DNA of 64,000 bases. Origin: Brevibacillus humidisoli (lineage in GTDB: Bacteria; Bacillota; Bacilli; Brevibacillales; Brevibacillaceae). This document shows, piece by piece, positions 51,020 to 60,105 of this stretch (positions within the stretch are counted from its first letter, which is position 1; the number at the start of each line of letters is the position of its first letter). The stretch covers positions 1,631,970-1,695,969 of the forward strand of contig NZ_CP087263.1 of the NCBI RefSeq assembly GCF_020923435.1. Direction: 5' to 3'. The translations under genes were made by a program, and so were the position numbers. The notes beneath the pieces are model-generated. The model saw only the letters and a program-made list of their open reading frames with translations, was not told the origin of the DNA and ran no database searches.

Positions 51020-52960
51020 ATGTCACGTATCCGACCGATCGCCTGGGAACCGACCGAAGAAATCATGCAGAAAAGCAATCTGCAGCAGTTTATGGATCGG
51101 CACAACATCCCCGATTATCAGACGCTGCTGTCCCGTTCTGAGCAGGATATCGACTGGTTTTGGGACGCGTTTGTCCAGTTTGCGGGAATCCAGTTTTATC
51201 AGCCCTACACACAAATTGTGGATCTTACGGAGGGTCTGCCTTGGCCTAAGTGGTTTGTCGACGGCAAAATCAATCTCGTGCACAACTTCCTGGACAAATG
51301 GGCTGATGATCCGCAAACATCTGCCCGTACGGCACTGTTGTGGGAGGGGGAAGATGGCACCTCCAAGCAATACTCGTTTGCCGATCTGCAAAAAGAGACC
51401 AACCGCTTTGCCAACGTGCTGACAGAGCTGGGAATTGTCAAAGGGGATCGTGTCGCGATCTACATGCCGATGATTCCGGAGACGGTGATTGCCCTATATG
51501 GGATCTACAAGGCAGGTGCGGTAGCAGTACCGTTGTTTTCCGGCTTTGGACCTGATGCCGTCGCCCTGCGTCTGGCAGATGTAGAGGCAAAAGCGGTTGT
51601 TACGGCTGACGGTTTTCTCCGAGGCGGACAGGCGGTTCCACTCAAGCAAGTACTGGACAAGGCAGTTGCTTCAGTTCCTGGTGTGCAGGCTGTCATCGTC
51701 GCCGAGCGGCTGGGAGACGCCGACTATCTAGAAGGCCGGGATTATCGTTGGAGCCGTCTGATTTCGTCTGCTTCCGATCGCTTTACAGCTGTGCAAACGG
51801 ACGCAGAGGATATCTGCATGGCCAGTTACTCGTCGGGAACTACCGGGAACCCCAAGGGGATTGTGCACGTGCATGGGGGGATTGCCGTCAAGACCGCCGA
51901 AGTAGGCATCTTTCTCTATGATACGAAGCCAGATGACGTGGTGTTTATGATAACTGATTTTGGCTGGATGATGGGACAGCTCCCCTTGTTTTCCGCCCAT
52001 GCAGTGGCCGCCCCCTACCTGATCTATGAGGGCAGCCCGGTCCACCCGCATCCCGGACGGCTGTACTCCATCATGGAGAAATACAGGGTGTCCAGCTTTG
52101 GTGCTCCAGCCACGGCGCTTCGCTTGCTGAAAACATATGCAGAGCCGTTTCGCCAGAAGGCTGATCTGAGCAGCTTGCGCATGCTAGGTCATACAGGGGA
52201 ACCAATCGATGAGGAGACCTGGCTCTGGTTCCTTTCCTGGGCGGAAGGAAGGGCACCGATTATCAACGGCAGCGGAGGAACCGAGGTGTTCGCCGAGATC
52301 ATTTCATCCGTCTGTGTTCAGCCGCAGAAACCTACCTGCCTGGGACAGACACCTGCTGTCGCGGCCAAAGTGGTCGACGAACAAGGGAATCCGGTGCCAG
52401 CGGGACAACCCGGGTACCTGGTCTTTACGGTTCCCCAGCCTGCTCAGACACGAGGGTTCTGGAAAGATCGGCAGCGTTACCTCGACAGCTACTTCTCTCT
52501 AGGGGAACAGATGTGGTGGCAGGGTGACATGGTGATGGTAGACGAGGACGGGTACTGGTATCATCTCGGCAGGGCCGACGATGTGATTAAGGTCTCCGGA
52601 CGACGAACCGGTCCTGGCGAGATTGAAGACGTGGTAAACCAGTATCCGGGCGTGTTGGAGTCAGCGGTAATCGGTGTTCCGCACTCGATCAAAGGAGAAG
52701 AGTTGATCGTATTTGCTGTTGTCGTCCCGGGTTCGGATGTGGCTGCAGACGGGCTGCGCAAGCATGTGGCGGATTCGCTGGGCAAGCCGTACGAACCGTC
52801 TGAAATCCACCTAGTCCAAGACTTGCCAAAGACCCGAACACAAAAAATCATGCGGCGGCTGATTAAACAGCGCTTCCTAGGGCTGCCCATGGGCGATACG
52901 TCCAGCTTGATGAATCCCCTGGCCTTGGACATGTTGCCCTGCCGTAGCGGAAACAGTTGA
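51020..52960 (+). CDS. AMP-dependent acyl-CoA synthetase
   Basis: This 646-residue enzyme is of the acetyl/propionyl-CoA synthetase size class. The AMP-binding motif is ASYSSGTTGNPKGIVHVHGG, with YHLGRADDVIKVSGRRTGPGEIED as the A8 hinge (shown in part) and the conserved acylation Lys near KTRTQKIMRR. The N-terminal extension NFLDKW and LWEGEDG fits the acetyl-CoA synthetase family. The ATG has a strong AGGAGG nine bases upstream. It activates a short or medium carboxylic acid; the exact acid is unknown. No cluster association is evident. Confidence 0.9.
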   Translation: MSRIRPIAWEPTEEIMQKSNLQQFMDRHNIPDYQTLLSRSEQDIDWFWDAFVQFAGIQFYQPYTQIVDLTEGLPWPKWFVDGKINLVHNFLDKWADDPQTSARTALLWEGEDGTSKQYSFADLQKETNRFANVLTELGIVKGDRVAIYMPMIPETVIALYGIYKAGAVAVPLFSGFGPDAVALRLADVEAKAVVTADGFLRGGQAVPLKQVLDKAVASVPGVQAVIVAERLGDADYLEGRDYRWSRLISSASDRFTAVQTDAEDICMASYSSGTTGNPKGIVHVHGGIAVKTAEVGIFLYDTKPDDVVFMITDFGWMMGQLPLFSAHAVAAPYLIYEGSPVHPHPGRLYSIMEKYRVSSFGAPATALRLLKTYAEPFRQKADLSSLRMLGHTGEPIDEETWLWFLSWAEGRAPIINGSGGTEVFAEIISSVCVQPQKPTCLGQTPAVAAKVVDEQGNPVPAGQPGYLVFTVPQPAQTRGFWKDRQRYLDSYFSLGEQMWWQGDMVMVDEDGYWYHLGRADDVIKVSGRRTGPGEIEDVVNQYPGVLESAVIGVPHSIKGEELIVFAVVVPGSDVAADGLRKHVADSLGKPYEPSEIHLVQDLPKTRTQKIMRRLIKQRFLGLPMGDTSSLMNPLALDMLPCRSGNS

Positions 52961-52969
52961 GCTGTTTCC
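52949..52969 (+). terminator. Hairpin at the end of the acyl-CoA synthetase gene
   Basis: GGAAACAG (52949-52956) pairs perfectly with CTGTTTCC (52962-52969) around a 5-base loop, overlapping the stop codon. No T-run follows, so it is a weak or processing-type terminator. Confidence 0.45.
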
Positions 52970-53026
52970 CGATGCTAAATTAAAATTGTCGCACGATCCG
53001 TTCAGGGTACGCTGCGGGGAGGATCG

Positions 53027-53301
53027 ATCATACCCTACGATAAGCTTTTTTCCAAACAGCAAGTTCCTGCCAGACCACAAGTAAGGGAACCTGCCCTTCG
53101 TTCCTCTGGTGCCATTTCAGGTTGGCGGGAGAGGATTTTGTGGCTTCAGCAGACGGCAGGCAACAGAGTCGTGCAGCGGATGTTGGCAAGTGGACCTTCC
53201 CCGGTTCCTACTGAACTGGTTGTGCAGCGACAAGTCCGCAAAGTCGGCAGTCAGTACGAATCCAGCCACGCTCCCGGTAGGTTGTTTGACACATCGAAAA
53301 A
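53027..53301 (+). pseudogene. N-terminal remnant of an eCIS-associated-type protein
   Basis: This frame has no ATG, GTG or TTG near its ribosome site GGGGAGGA (53016-53023), where ATC 53027 or ATA 53030 would be the start, but it reads well (KLFSKQQVPARPQ, then LWLQQTAGNRVVQRML). The LQxTxGNxxVxxL motif is the hallmark of DUF4157-type proteins associated with extracellular contractile injection systems. The frame then shifts at the five-A run 53297-53301 into the frame of the following CDS, where EAQDVDEVVEEL continues smoothly. One lost base and a mutated start would explain this decay. Confidence 0.6.
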
Positions 53302-53325
53302 GAGGCACAGGATGTCGACGAGGTT

Positions 53326-54489
53326 GTGGAAGAGCTGGAGCGCTACTCACAACTCTTACGGCAGCCTACGGGTACGATCCCGGAGCAAACTCTAGGACGG
53401 ATGCAGCGTATGACGGCTGATTACCATCCATCCTGGATTCCGACACACTGTCGCGACATTACGGAAGTGAAGATGCTGTATGGTCGTGTGATCAGTGCAA
53501 TCCAGTCGAAAAAGCAGCTGCTTCTTCAACGTTGTCCGAGCCTGCAAAATGTGAGCAAAATCTTTAGCTGGTCAGACAACGAGCTGCTCACATATTGCAA
53601 AATACTGCAGGATGAACGCGTTCCTGGAGCGGACGCCCTGTACAAAGACCTGAAGCGGGACATTGAGCAGGGCAAATTGTGGGAAGGACAGAAAAGCGGT
53701 TACAAGTTCCAAATTCATCAAAGTCTGAAGGGCTTGTATGAACTAAAGATCATCCATGTTGAAAGACCGTACGGTACGCCCAACCCCGATACCATGCGAC
53801 AGGGGCGTTCCGACGCAACGTTTGTCGATGGCTACACCCAGTCACCTCAGCCGCATTACTATCCATCGCAAGAGGAGCGAAGAACGGTTACCGATCTCGA
53901 TTACAAAATGGGGTATCAGGATCCAAAACATCAGGAGGAATTGCTGGGGCAATTCAACAAGTACGGCGGCAATGCAACCTCAGAGAAAAACATTACCTAC
54001 GGCGGTATCGAGAACCGGCTGGAGTATTTATGGTATCAAAAAGCACCGAAAGATTTCATCACCAATGCCCAGCAAACCGTGTCCAATATCCGTCAGTCAA
54101 ATCCAAAGGCGTTTCCCTTCGGTGCCTACGTGAAGACGATCAAAGAGGGAGACAATTATACGCTGGCAGAACCTCTGCAGAGCGGGGAACAAGAAAAAGA
54201 GCAACACACCAGCCAGACGACTTCCCAGACTGCTGAAAACTTGTCGAAAAAAAGAAAACGGCAGGAAGAAGAAGAGAAAGCGATGAAGGAAAATGAAAGG
54301 CAAGAACGAGAAGCGCAACAGATATGGAACCATTGGCAGGACACATACCAGCACAACGCGCAGTTTGAAGATGCTGTCGAATGGAAGGAAGCGAAGGCGC
54401 ACCAATCCTATGAGGAGTGGAAGAAAGAGATGCTGGAATACATTCAGCTTTACTGCTCCGAGGACTATCCTGGGGAAGAAATCGTTTGA
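53326..54489 (+). CDS. C-terminal part of a broken eCIS-associated-type protein
   Basis: This 387-residue frame starts at a GTG without a good ribosome site and is more likely the continuation of the frameshifted remnant upstream than a gene in its own right; the frame is open back to 53290. The middle is unrecognised, with Tyr and Gln-rich stretches, and the C-terminal third (about 295-360) is very Lys/Glu-rich and helical (KRKRQEEEEKAMKENERQER). No catalytic toxin motif is recognised. No sheath, tube or baseplate genes are present. It ends at a strong terminator. Confidence 0.55.
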   Translation: MEELERYSQLLRQPTGTIPEQTLGRMQRMTADYHPSWIPTHCRDITEVKMLYGRVISAIQSKKQLLLQRCPSLQNVSKIFSWSDNELLTYCKILQDERVPGADALYKDLKRDIEQGKLWEGQKSGYKFQIHQSLKGLYELKIIHVERPYGTPNPDTMRQGRSDATFVDGYTQSPQPHYYPSQEERRTVTDLDYKMGYQDPKHQEELLGQFNKYGGNATSEKNITYGGIENRLEYLWYQKAPKDFITNAQQTVSNIRQSNPKAFPFGAYVKTIKEGDNYTLAEPLQSGEQEKEQHTSQTTSQTAENLSKKRKRQEEEEKAMKENERQEREAQQIWNHWQDTYQHNAQFEDAVEWKEAKAHQSYEEWKKEMLEYIQLYCSEDYPGEEIV

Positions 54490-54491
54490 GG

Positions 54492-54522
54492 AGAGGCAGA
54501 GGCAACTGCCTCTTCTTTTTTT
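54492..54522 (+). terminator. Strong terminator after the eCIS-associated-type gene
   Basis: AGAGGCAG (54492-54499) pairs perfectly with CTGCCTCT (54506-54513) around a 6-base loop and is followed by TCTTTTTTTT. Confidence 0.88.
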
Positions 54523-54683
54523 TGGACGATCCAGAATATCTGGAAAAGGAAGGTTATTGTCCGCCATTTCTATGTGGGGAGAACGGACGATGACTCGTTC
54601 TATCTGCTTCGGATCATCCATAGAATAGTGGTACAAGTAGCGAGGGGAAATGGCTTTTTAGCGAGACGGAGGTGAAGGTAGGA

Positions 54684-55460
54684 GTGATCGATCTGCACAG
54701 CCACATCCTGCCTGGACTAGACGATGGTGCCCAGACGGACGAGGAAGCGATCCGGATGGCCCGACAGGCGGTCGCCGACGGGATTACCCAAATGGTGGCC
54801 ACTCCTCACAGCCAAGATGGCATGCATGAGAACGAACCAGCCAGGATTGTGGCTGCTGTCAACCGTTTTGCCCGGTTGTTGGAGCAGCACGGCGTAGGGC
54901 TCAGGCTCCATCCTGGTGCAGAAGTGCATATCCACCCGGACCTGGCGGACAACGTGCACCAACAGCGCGTTTTAACGATCGGCGATGGCGGCCGATTCTT
55001 GTTGCTGGAATTGCCAGTGATGCAGCTGCCGCTCTATACGGAAAATGTGCTGAGCCAATTAGCGCACCGCGGCATTACACCGATCATCGCCCACCCGGAA
55101 CGCTGTCTGGCCATTCAGAACGATCCTGATTTGCTGCTGCGTTGGATCAGCAAGTTTGGTGTTGTAACCCAGGTGACGGCCGGTAGTCTGATTGGTTCAA
55201 TGGGCAAGAGACTGCAGAAGAAAACAGTTGAATTGGTCAAGCATGGGCTTGTTCACCTGGTCGCGAGCGACGGACACAACTGCACAGGCAGACAACCGGT
55301 GCTGAGCGAAGCCTACCAATGCGTTTGGCGACTTTTTCCCCAAACGGCGGAGCTGTTTTTGCAGAATGCACAAATGGTCCTTGAGGGAGAGATCCCGCTA
55401 CGTGCTTTGACAGCAACTGCTCACGGGGGGAAGCGATGGTTTTTCTTCTCGCGGAGATGA
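54684..55460 (+). CDS. ywqE: PHP-family tyrosine-protein phosphatase (YwqE/CpsB-like)
   Basis: This 258-residue metal-dependent phosphatase removes phosphate from the tyrosine kinase encoded two genes downstream, controlling polysaccharide synthesis. The PHP motifs are IDLHSHILPGLDDG, ATPHSQ, PGAEVHIHP, IIAHPERC and VASDGHN. I start it at GTG 54684 because family members begin MIDxH and GGAGG lies 11 bases upstream; GTG 54672 is possible. It heads the exopolysaccharide operon. No clear promoter was recognised in the 160 bp before it. Confidence 0.9.
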   Translation: MIDLHSHILPGLDDGAQTDEEAIRMARQAVADGITQMVATPHSQDGMHENEPARIVAAVNRFARLLEQHGVGLRLHPGAEVHIHPDLADNVHQQRVLTIGDGGRFLLLELPVMQLPLYTENVLSQLAHRGITPIIAHPERCLAIQNDPDLLLRWISKFGVVTQVTAGSLIGSMGKRLQKKTVELVKHGLVHLVASDGHNCTGRQPVLSEAYQCVWRLFPQTAELFLQNAQMVLEGEIPLRALTATAHGGKRWFFFSRR

Positions 55461-55487
55461 CAGTAGGGAGAGGAGGAGGACAGCCGG

Positions 55488-56189
55488 GTGGACCTTAGCA
55501 TTGCTCAATTGTGGAAGGCGCTGCTGCAGCGTTGGGTATATATGCTTGTTTGGTGCGGATTGGCAGTTGCCGCAACTGGTTTAATCAGCTTGTATCTGAT
55601 TGAGCCGGAGTACGAAGCGACGACCAAACTGATCGTGCAGGGAGAGTCGATAGAATCGGTCGATTACAGTCAACTGCTTTCCAATCGCGAATTGCTGACC
55701 ACATATGGAGAAGTGATGAGAAGCAATCAGATCGCCGAAGACGTCATCCGACGTATCGGCCTTTCTATCAGCCCGGAGGAGCTGCTGGAAAAGCTGCGTA
55801 TCCACTCTTCTGATCAATCGCTGATTGTGACCGTAAGCGCTCGCGATCGCGATTACGGGCAGGCGGTGGTGATCGCAAACGCGTTTGCCCAGTCGTTTTT
55901 GGACAATATTCATCAGATTATGAAAGTGGGCAATGTAACGATTCTCGATCCGGCCAGAGAAAAAGCGATTGTCGAGCCAGTACGGCCGCGGCCATTGCTC
56001 AACATGGCGCTGGCGCTGGTCGTTGGCATCGTGCTGTTTTCGCTGTTTGTTCTCTATCAGGAGTTGATAAACAACACGATCCGCAGCGAGGAAGAAGCGG
56101 AACAATTGCTAGGACTGCCGATCCTGGGTGTGATTGCCGATCACCATCTGAACACGGGAAAAGGTAAGCGCCAGGTCAAGAAAACCTGA
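55488..56189 (+). CDS. ywqC: Wzz-type chain-length regulator/kinase modulator (YwqC-like)
   Basis: This 233-residue protein has two membrane segments (about 16-36 and 172-190) flanking an extracellular Wzz domain, and the cytosolic tail that activates the kinase. The PVRPRPLLNMALALVVG motif before TM2 is typical. It regulates chain length and anchors the soluble tyrosine kinase to the membrane. GTG start with GAGGAGG upstream. Confidence 0.9.
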   Translation: MDLSIAQLWKALLQRWVYMLVWCGLAVAATGLISLYLIEPEYEATTKLIVQGESIESVDYSQLLSNRELLTTYGEVMRSNQIAEDVIRRIGLSISPEELLEKLRIHSSDQSLIVTVSARDRDYGQAVVIANAFAQSFLDNIHQIMKVGNVTILDPAREKAIVEPVRPRPLLNMALALVVGIVLFSLFVLYQELINNTIRSEEEAEQLLGLPILGVIADHHLNTGKGKRQVKKT

Positions 56190-56202
56190 GGAGGACACGC
56201 CG

Positions 56203-56889
56203 ATGAGACATAGAGATGCCCCCAAACTTATTTACATGGTCAATCCCAAGTCTCCCCATGCGGAAGCATATCGGACGTTGCGGACCAATATCCAGTATGC
56301 GACGGCGGGAGGTAAGAAGGAGTACAGGTCTTTGATCGTAACCAGCGCTGAACCGGCTGAGGGAAAGACGACGACAATCAGCAATCTCGCGTTGGCGCTG
56401 GCTCATGCGGGGAAAAAGACGCTGTTAATCGATGCCGATTTGCGCAAGTCGTCGATTCATCACGTTTTTCGACTGGCTAATACAAACGGCTTGACCGATG
56501 TGCTGATCGGCGAGGAAGAGCCGGAAGCCTGCATTGAGCCAGTGACAGATTATCCCCTGTATGTGTTGACAGCGGGGAGGCGGGTAGCCAATCCGGCAGA
56601 AGAATTGGCTTCCAGCAGGATGCATAGCTTAATCAAGCGTTGGCAGGAGGAGTATGATATTGTTCTGCTGGACACGCCGCCTGTACTCCCGGTAACGGAC
56701 GCCCAACTTCTTTCCAGTCAGGTGGACGCGGTGATTCTCGTCCTGCGGTCCGGGCATATCCATCGGCAGAAAGCAATCAAGGCGAAACAACTGCTGGAAC
56801 ATGTATCAGCTAACTTGATCGGCACCGTTTTAAACCAAAAACAGCGGTCCCATCTCAATGATACTTATTACTACGGGGATGACGGGTAG
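56203..56889 (+). CDS. ywqD: Cytoplasmic tyrosine kinase (YwqD/CpsD-like)
   Basis: This 228-residue BY-kinase has Walker A TSAEPAEGKTTT, Walker A' LLIDADLRKSSIH and Walker B VLLDTPP. The C-terminal tail contains a short tyrosine cluster (DTYYYGDDG), the autophosphorylation site, although shorter than in many homologues. It works with the YwqC-like and YwqE-like proteins to time polymer export. GAGGAGG precedes the ATG. Confidence 0.92.
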   Translation: MRHRDAPKLIYMVNPKSPHAEAYRTLRTNIQYATAGGKKEYRSLIVTSAEPAEGKTTTISNLALALAHAGKKTLLIDADLRKSSIHHVFRLANTNGLTDVLIGEEEPEACIEPVTDYPLYVLTAGRRVANPAEELASSRMHSLIKRWQEEYDIVLLDTPPVLPVTDAQLLSSQVDAVILVLRSGHIHRQKAIKAKQLLEHVSANLIGTVLNQKQRSHLNDTYYYGDDG

Positions 56890-58167
56890 GTGTTGGCAAG
56901 AGAGAAGGCGTACACAATCCGACAGCAATCTGTACAGGCATATCTTCTGCCACAGCAAAGAGAGACTCAGCGATTGGAAATACTGCTGAACGCGTTTGTG
57001 ATCTGCCTGCCGATTCAACTGGAAACAGGGATTGACCTGCGCTTTGCGCCATCCGATCTGTTTCTGGCCATATTTCTTTTACTGGGCCTGCGAAAACTGG
57101 TTTTTCGCGCCACCGTGTTTAGCCTTTGGCACTTTCTGCTGCCGGCGATATTCGGACTGGCTACTTTTTTGTCTGTCATCTATAACGGCAACCTGACTCG
57201 CTATGTACTGCTCAACAAGGATATCGGGCTTCTTGTTTTGTTCGCCACCTACGTTGCCCTTACCTCTGTGATCGACAGTGAAGCCAAATGGGTGCGTTTG
57301 TTGCGCCTGTTTGTGATCAATGTAAGCATACACAACATGTTGGCGATCGCTGTTTACCTCAGTGGTATTGAACTCCCCGGAATCAATGAATTGGGTGTGC
57401 GAATATCCGGTATGCTGCACGATCCCAATGCATTTGGCGGCCTGTTGGTAGCCGCTTTCGCGATTCATATCGTCACCTATTGTCAGAATAGACCGCTGAT
57501 TGCCGGCAGGTGGGGATTGTTTACCCTGTTTACACTGCCGATCGGGATTTTGCTTACATTTTCCCGTTCTGCCTGGATTGGTCTGGTGATTGTACTGCTG
57601 ATGTTGATCGGCTACCGACTTTATTACGCGCTTCATCCCACGGTGGCACTGGCTTTCACCTTCGCCGCTATATTAGTGATTCGCGGTACAGCGTTTATTA
57701 GCGAAATGATGGTATTGGCCAGCCGACCAGAGCAGATCTTGGTGAGATTGGAGATTTTACAGGATGCGCTCACCATGTTTCAGCAGTATCCGTTGTTTGG
57801 AGCCGGTTTGGGCAGTTATTTGCAGGTCTACGGCATCATTATCCACAACACGCCCACATGGTTTCTTACTGAGTTTGGCTTGGTCGGTTTTGTGGTGTTT
57901 ACCGGTTTCTTACTCTGGTTCTTGCGTCGGGGAATTGACGCTTATCGCTCCTCAGATCAAGCGGGAAGACCACTGCTGTACGGTTTGATCATGGCGCATC
58001 TGTCTATGATCGGTTTGTCGTTGGGGATTGAGGCACTCTACCAGCGGCATTGGTGGTTGATTATGGCCGGCTTGGCTACTGTCGCGGCGGTAAAAGCGCC
58101 GCTTGATTCTAGGGTCAGGGAGTCCGGCATCATTTTGCAGTTTGACAAGGGAGAGGAAAGAACGTGA
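56890..58167 (+). CDS. O-antigen ligase/polymerase (Wzy)-type membrane protein
   Basis: This 425-residue protein has about ten to eleven membrane segments with a large outside loop (around 285-320) carrying HNTPTWFLTEFGLVG, the H/N-containing Wzy_C signature of O-antigen polymerases and ligases. It should polymerise lipid-linked repeat units at the membrane. The GTG start directly follows the kinase stop, so it is co-translated. Confidence 0.85.
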   Translation: MLAREKAYTIRQQSVQAYLLPQQRETQRLEILLNAFVICLPIQLETGIDLRFAPSDLFLAIFLLLGLRKLVFRATVFSLWHFLLPAIFGLATFLSVIYNGNLTRYVLLNKDIGLLVLFATYVALTSVIDSEAKWVRLLRLFVINVSIHNMLAIAVYLSGIELPGINELGVRISGMLHDPNAFGGLLVAAFAIHIVTYCQNRPLIAGRWGLFTLFTLPIGILLTFSRSAWIGLVIVLLMLIGYRLYYALHPTVALAFTFAAILVIRGTAFISEMMVLASRPEQILVRLEILQDALTMFQQYPLFGAGLGSYLQVYGIIIHNTPTWFLTEFGLVGFVVFTGFLLWFLRRGIDAYRSSDQAGRPLLYGLIMAHLSMIGLSLGIEALYQRHWWLIMAGLATVAAVKAPLDSRVRESGIILQFDKGEERT

Positions 58168-59384
58168 ATCAGATTCAGCCTAAAGTGGCCTATATCGCTT
58201 CTGTTTACCGTCACTTCGAAGCGTTTCACCTGCCTTATTTTGCTCTGCTGCAGGAAATGGGCTGTGAGGTTCACGCCTACGCCGCTCCCGATGACGGTCG
58301 ACAGTCTGTCGAGCGGATGGGCGTCTGCTGCCATGATATCGCAATCCAGAGAAGTCCATACTCGTGGACGAATGCGACAGCGTTAGGCCAGCTGATCCAC
58401 AGTTTCCGCCGCGAGCAGTTTCACTTGGTCCATGTCCACACCCCGACAGCGGGTATCCTGGGTAGAATCGCAGCGTGGGTGACAGGTGTGCCGAAGGTGG
58501 TGTATACAGCGCACGGCTTTCACTTTTATCGTGGCGCCCCCTGGTTGAATTGGCTGCTGTACTACCCGTTGGAGTGGTTGATGGCCCGGATCACCGATCT
58601 GCTGGTGACGATCAATGAAGAAGATTTTACTCGCAGTTCTCACTTTCCGGTGCGCAGCAAAGCGATCCACATCCCTGGTGTCGGTGTGCCAAGTGAGTGG
58701 TATCGCATCCCCCAATCGTGCTCGTTTCGTTCTGTACTGCAGGCTCAAATGGGGGTGGAACGGGACGCATTGATCATTCTGTGTGTTGCTGAATTGAACA
58801 AAAACAAAAACCAGCAGCAACTGCTGGAAGCGATCCACATGATCAAAGATCAGCCGATTCACTGTTTGCTTGTCGGCGATGGAGAGATGCGAGAGTACCT
58901 TCAACGTCTGGCAGAGCAGCTCGGGATTGACGATTGCATTCACCTGATGGGGTACCACCGGAACGTTCACCAAATGGTTGCTGCCGCCGATCTATGTGTA
59001 CTGGTCTCCAGACGGGAAGGACTGCCTCGAGCGATCATGGAAGCGATGGCGGCAGGCAAACCGGTGGTGGCGACGGATGTCAGGGGAAGTCGTGAACTAG
59101 TGCGAGACGGGGAGAACGGATTTTTGGTACCGATTGGCGATGCACAGGCGGTTGCGGAGGCTCTTCGCACATTGTGCAAGGATCGGGAACTTCGCAAGAG
59201 CATGGGGCTGCGCAGCCGTGAACTGGCCGCCCGCTTCCATCTCCGTTCCTGCTTGGAGCAGTGGGAGGCCATCTACCGTGATGCCTTACTGCCAATGGCA
59301 GCGTTGAAGTCTGCTCAGATTGCATCTTCGGCTGCGGTCAAACAGCCGCCCATCAAACGCAAACCAATGGAGGGATCATCATGA
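58164..59384 (+). CDS. GT4-family glycosyltransferase
   Basis: This 406-residue GT-B enzyme has VHVHTPTAGILGRIAA in the N-terminal domain, VYTAHGFHFYRG (PimB/WbdB-like), and in the C-terminal domain VAELNKNKNQQQLL, SRREGLPRAIMEAMAAGKPVVAT (the EX7E motif, shown in part), and NGFLVP. It is a retaining glycosyltransferase that adds a sugar to the lipid-linked repeat unit. GTG at 58164 overlaps the polymerase stop. Confidence 0.9.
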   Translation: MNQIQPKVAYIASVYRHFEAFHLPYFALLQEMGCEVHAYAAPDDGRQSVERMGVCCHDIAIQRSPYSWTNATALGQLIHSFRREQFHLVHVHTPTAGILGRIAAWVTGVPKVVYTAHGFHFYRGAPWLNWLLYYPLEWLMARITDLLVTINEEDFTRSSHFPVRSKAIHIPGVGVPSEWYRIPQSCSFRSVLQAQMGVERDALIILCVAELNKNKNQQQLLEAIHMIKDQPIHCLLVGDGEMREYLQRLAEQLGIDDCIHLMGYHRNVHQMVAAADLCVLVSRREGLPRAIMEAMAAGKPVVATDVRGSRELVRDGENGFLVPIGDAQAVAEALRTLCKDRELRKSMGLRSRELAARFHLRSCLEQWEAIYRDALLPMAALKSAQIASSAAVKQPPIKRKPMEGSS

Positions 59385-59989
59385 AGCGCTGCTTCGATCT
59401 GCTTGTCGGCAGTATCCTGCTCATATTAGCGATTCCATTGCTGGCAGGAGTGGCCCTGTTGGTACGGTACAAACTGGGGCGACCTGTTATGTTTCAACAG
59501 CAGCGTGCAGGGTATAGGGGAAAGCCCTTCACTCTGTACAAGTTTCGCACGATGACCGATGAGCGTGATGCAGCGGGAAAGCTGCTGCCGGACGATGAGC
59601 GCATTACCCCGTTTGGACATGTTTTGCGCAAATACAGCCTGGATGAACTGCCTCAATTGTTCAATGTGCTCCGGGGCGACATCAGCTTGGTGGGACCGCG
59701 TCCACTACTTCTGGAGTACCTGCCGCTCTACACGGCCGAGCAGGCCCGTCGGCATCAGGTGAAGCCGGGAATTACCGGATGGGCACAGGTGAATGGGCGC
59801 AATGCGATTGACTGGGAGGAAAAATTTGCGCTGGATGTTTGGTACGTTGATCATCAGTCGTTCTGGCTAGACCTGAAGATCTTGTGGCGGACGGCGGGGA
59901 CCTTGTTTGTCCCAAAAGGGATTCATGCACAAGGACACTGTACGGTTGAGGATTTTACCGGGTTGAATCAGCATCAGCATCATGGATGA
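59381..59989 (+). CDS. PglC-like initiating sugar-phosphate transferase
   Basis: This 202-residue protein has one N-terminal membrane/re-entrant helix and the bacterial sugar transferase domain: KRCFDLLVGSILLI, FTLYKFRTM, LRKYSLDELPQLFNVL (with the catalytic DE), VGPRPLLLEYLPLY, and KPGITGWAQVNGRN. It attaches the first sugar phosphate to undecaprenyl phosphate, probably from a UDP-N-acetylated amino sugar such as UDP-diNAc-bacillosamine, judging by the downstream genes. It overlaps the GT4 gene. Confidence 0.92.
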   Translation: MKRCFDLLVGSILLILAIPLLAGVALLVRYKLGRPVMFQQQRAGYRGKPFTLYKFRTMTDERDAAGKLLPDDERITPFGHVLRKYSLDELPQLFNVLRGDISLVGPRPLLLEYLPLYTAEQARRHQVKPGITGWAQVNGRNAIDWEEKFALDVWYVDHQSFWLDLKILWRTAGTLFVPKGIHAQGHCTVEDFTGLNQHQHHG

Positions 59990-60105
59990 AGGGAACAGAA
60001 ATCAGCCAGCCAGTGTTGCTGGTGTGGAAAAGATGCCGGAGGGAGCGAAGCAGGTTGGAGCAGATCAATCCAGGTAGAAGTGTCATTAGGAAAGAGAAGG
60101 ACCAG

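Noticed and set aside
53027-54489. An eCIS (contractile injection) locus
   Set aside because: Only the single N-terminal motif is present; no sheath, tube, baseplate or AAA+ genes lie within the window.
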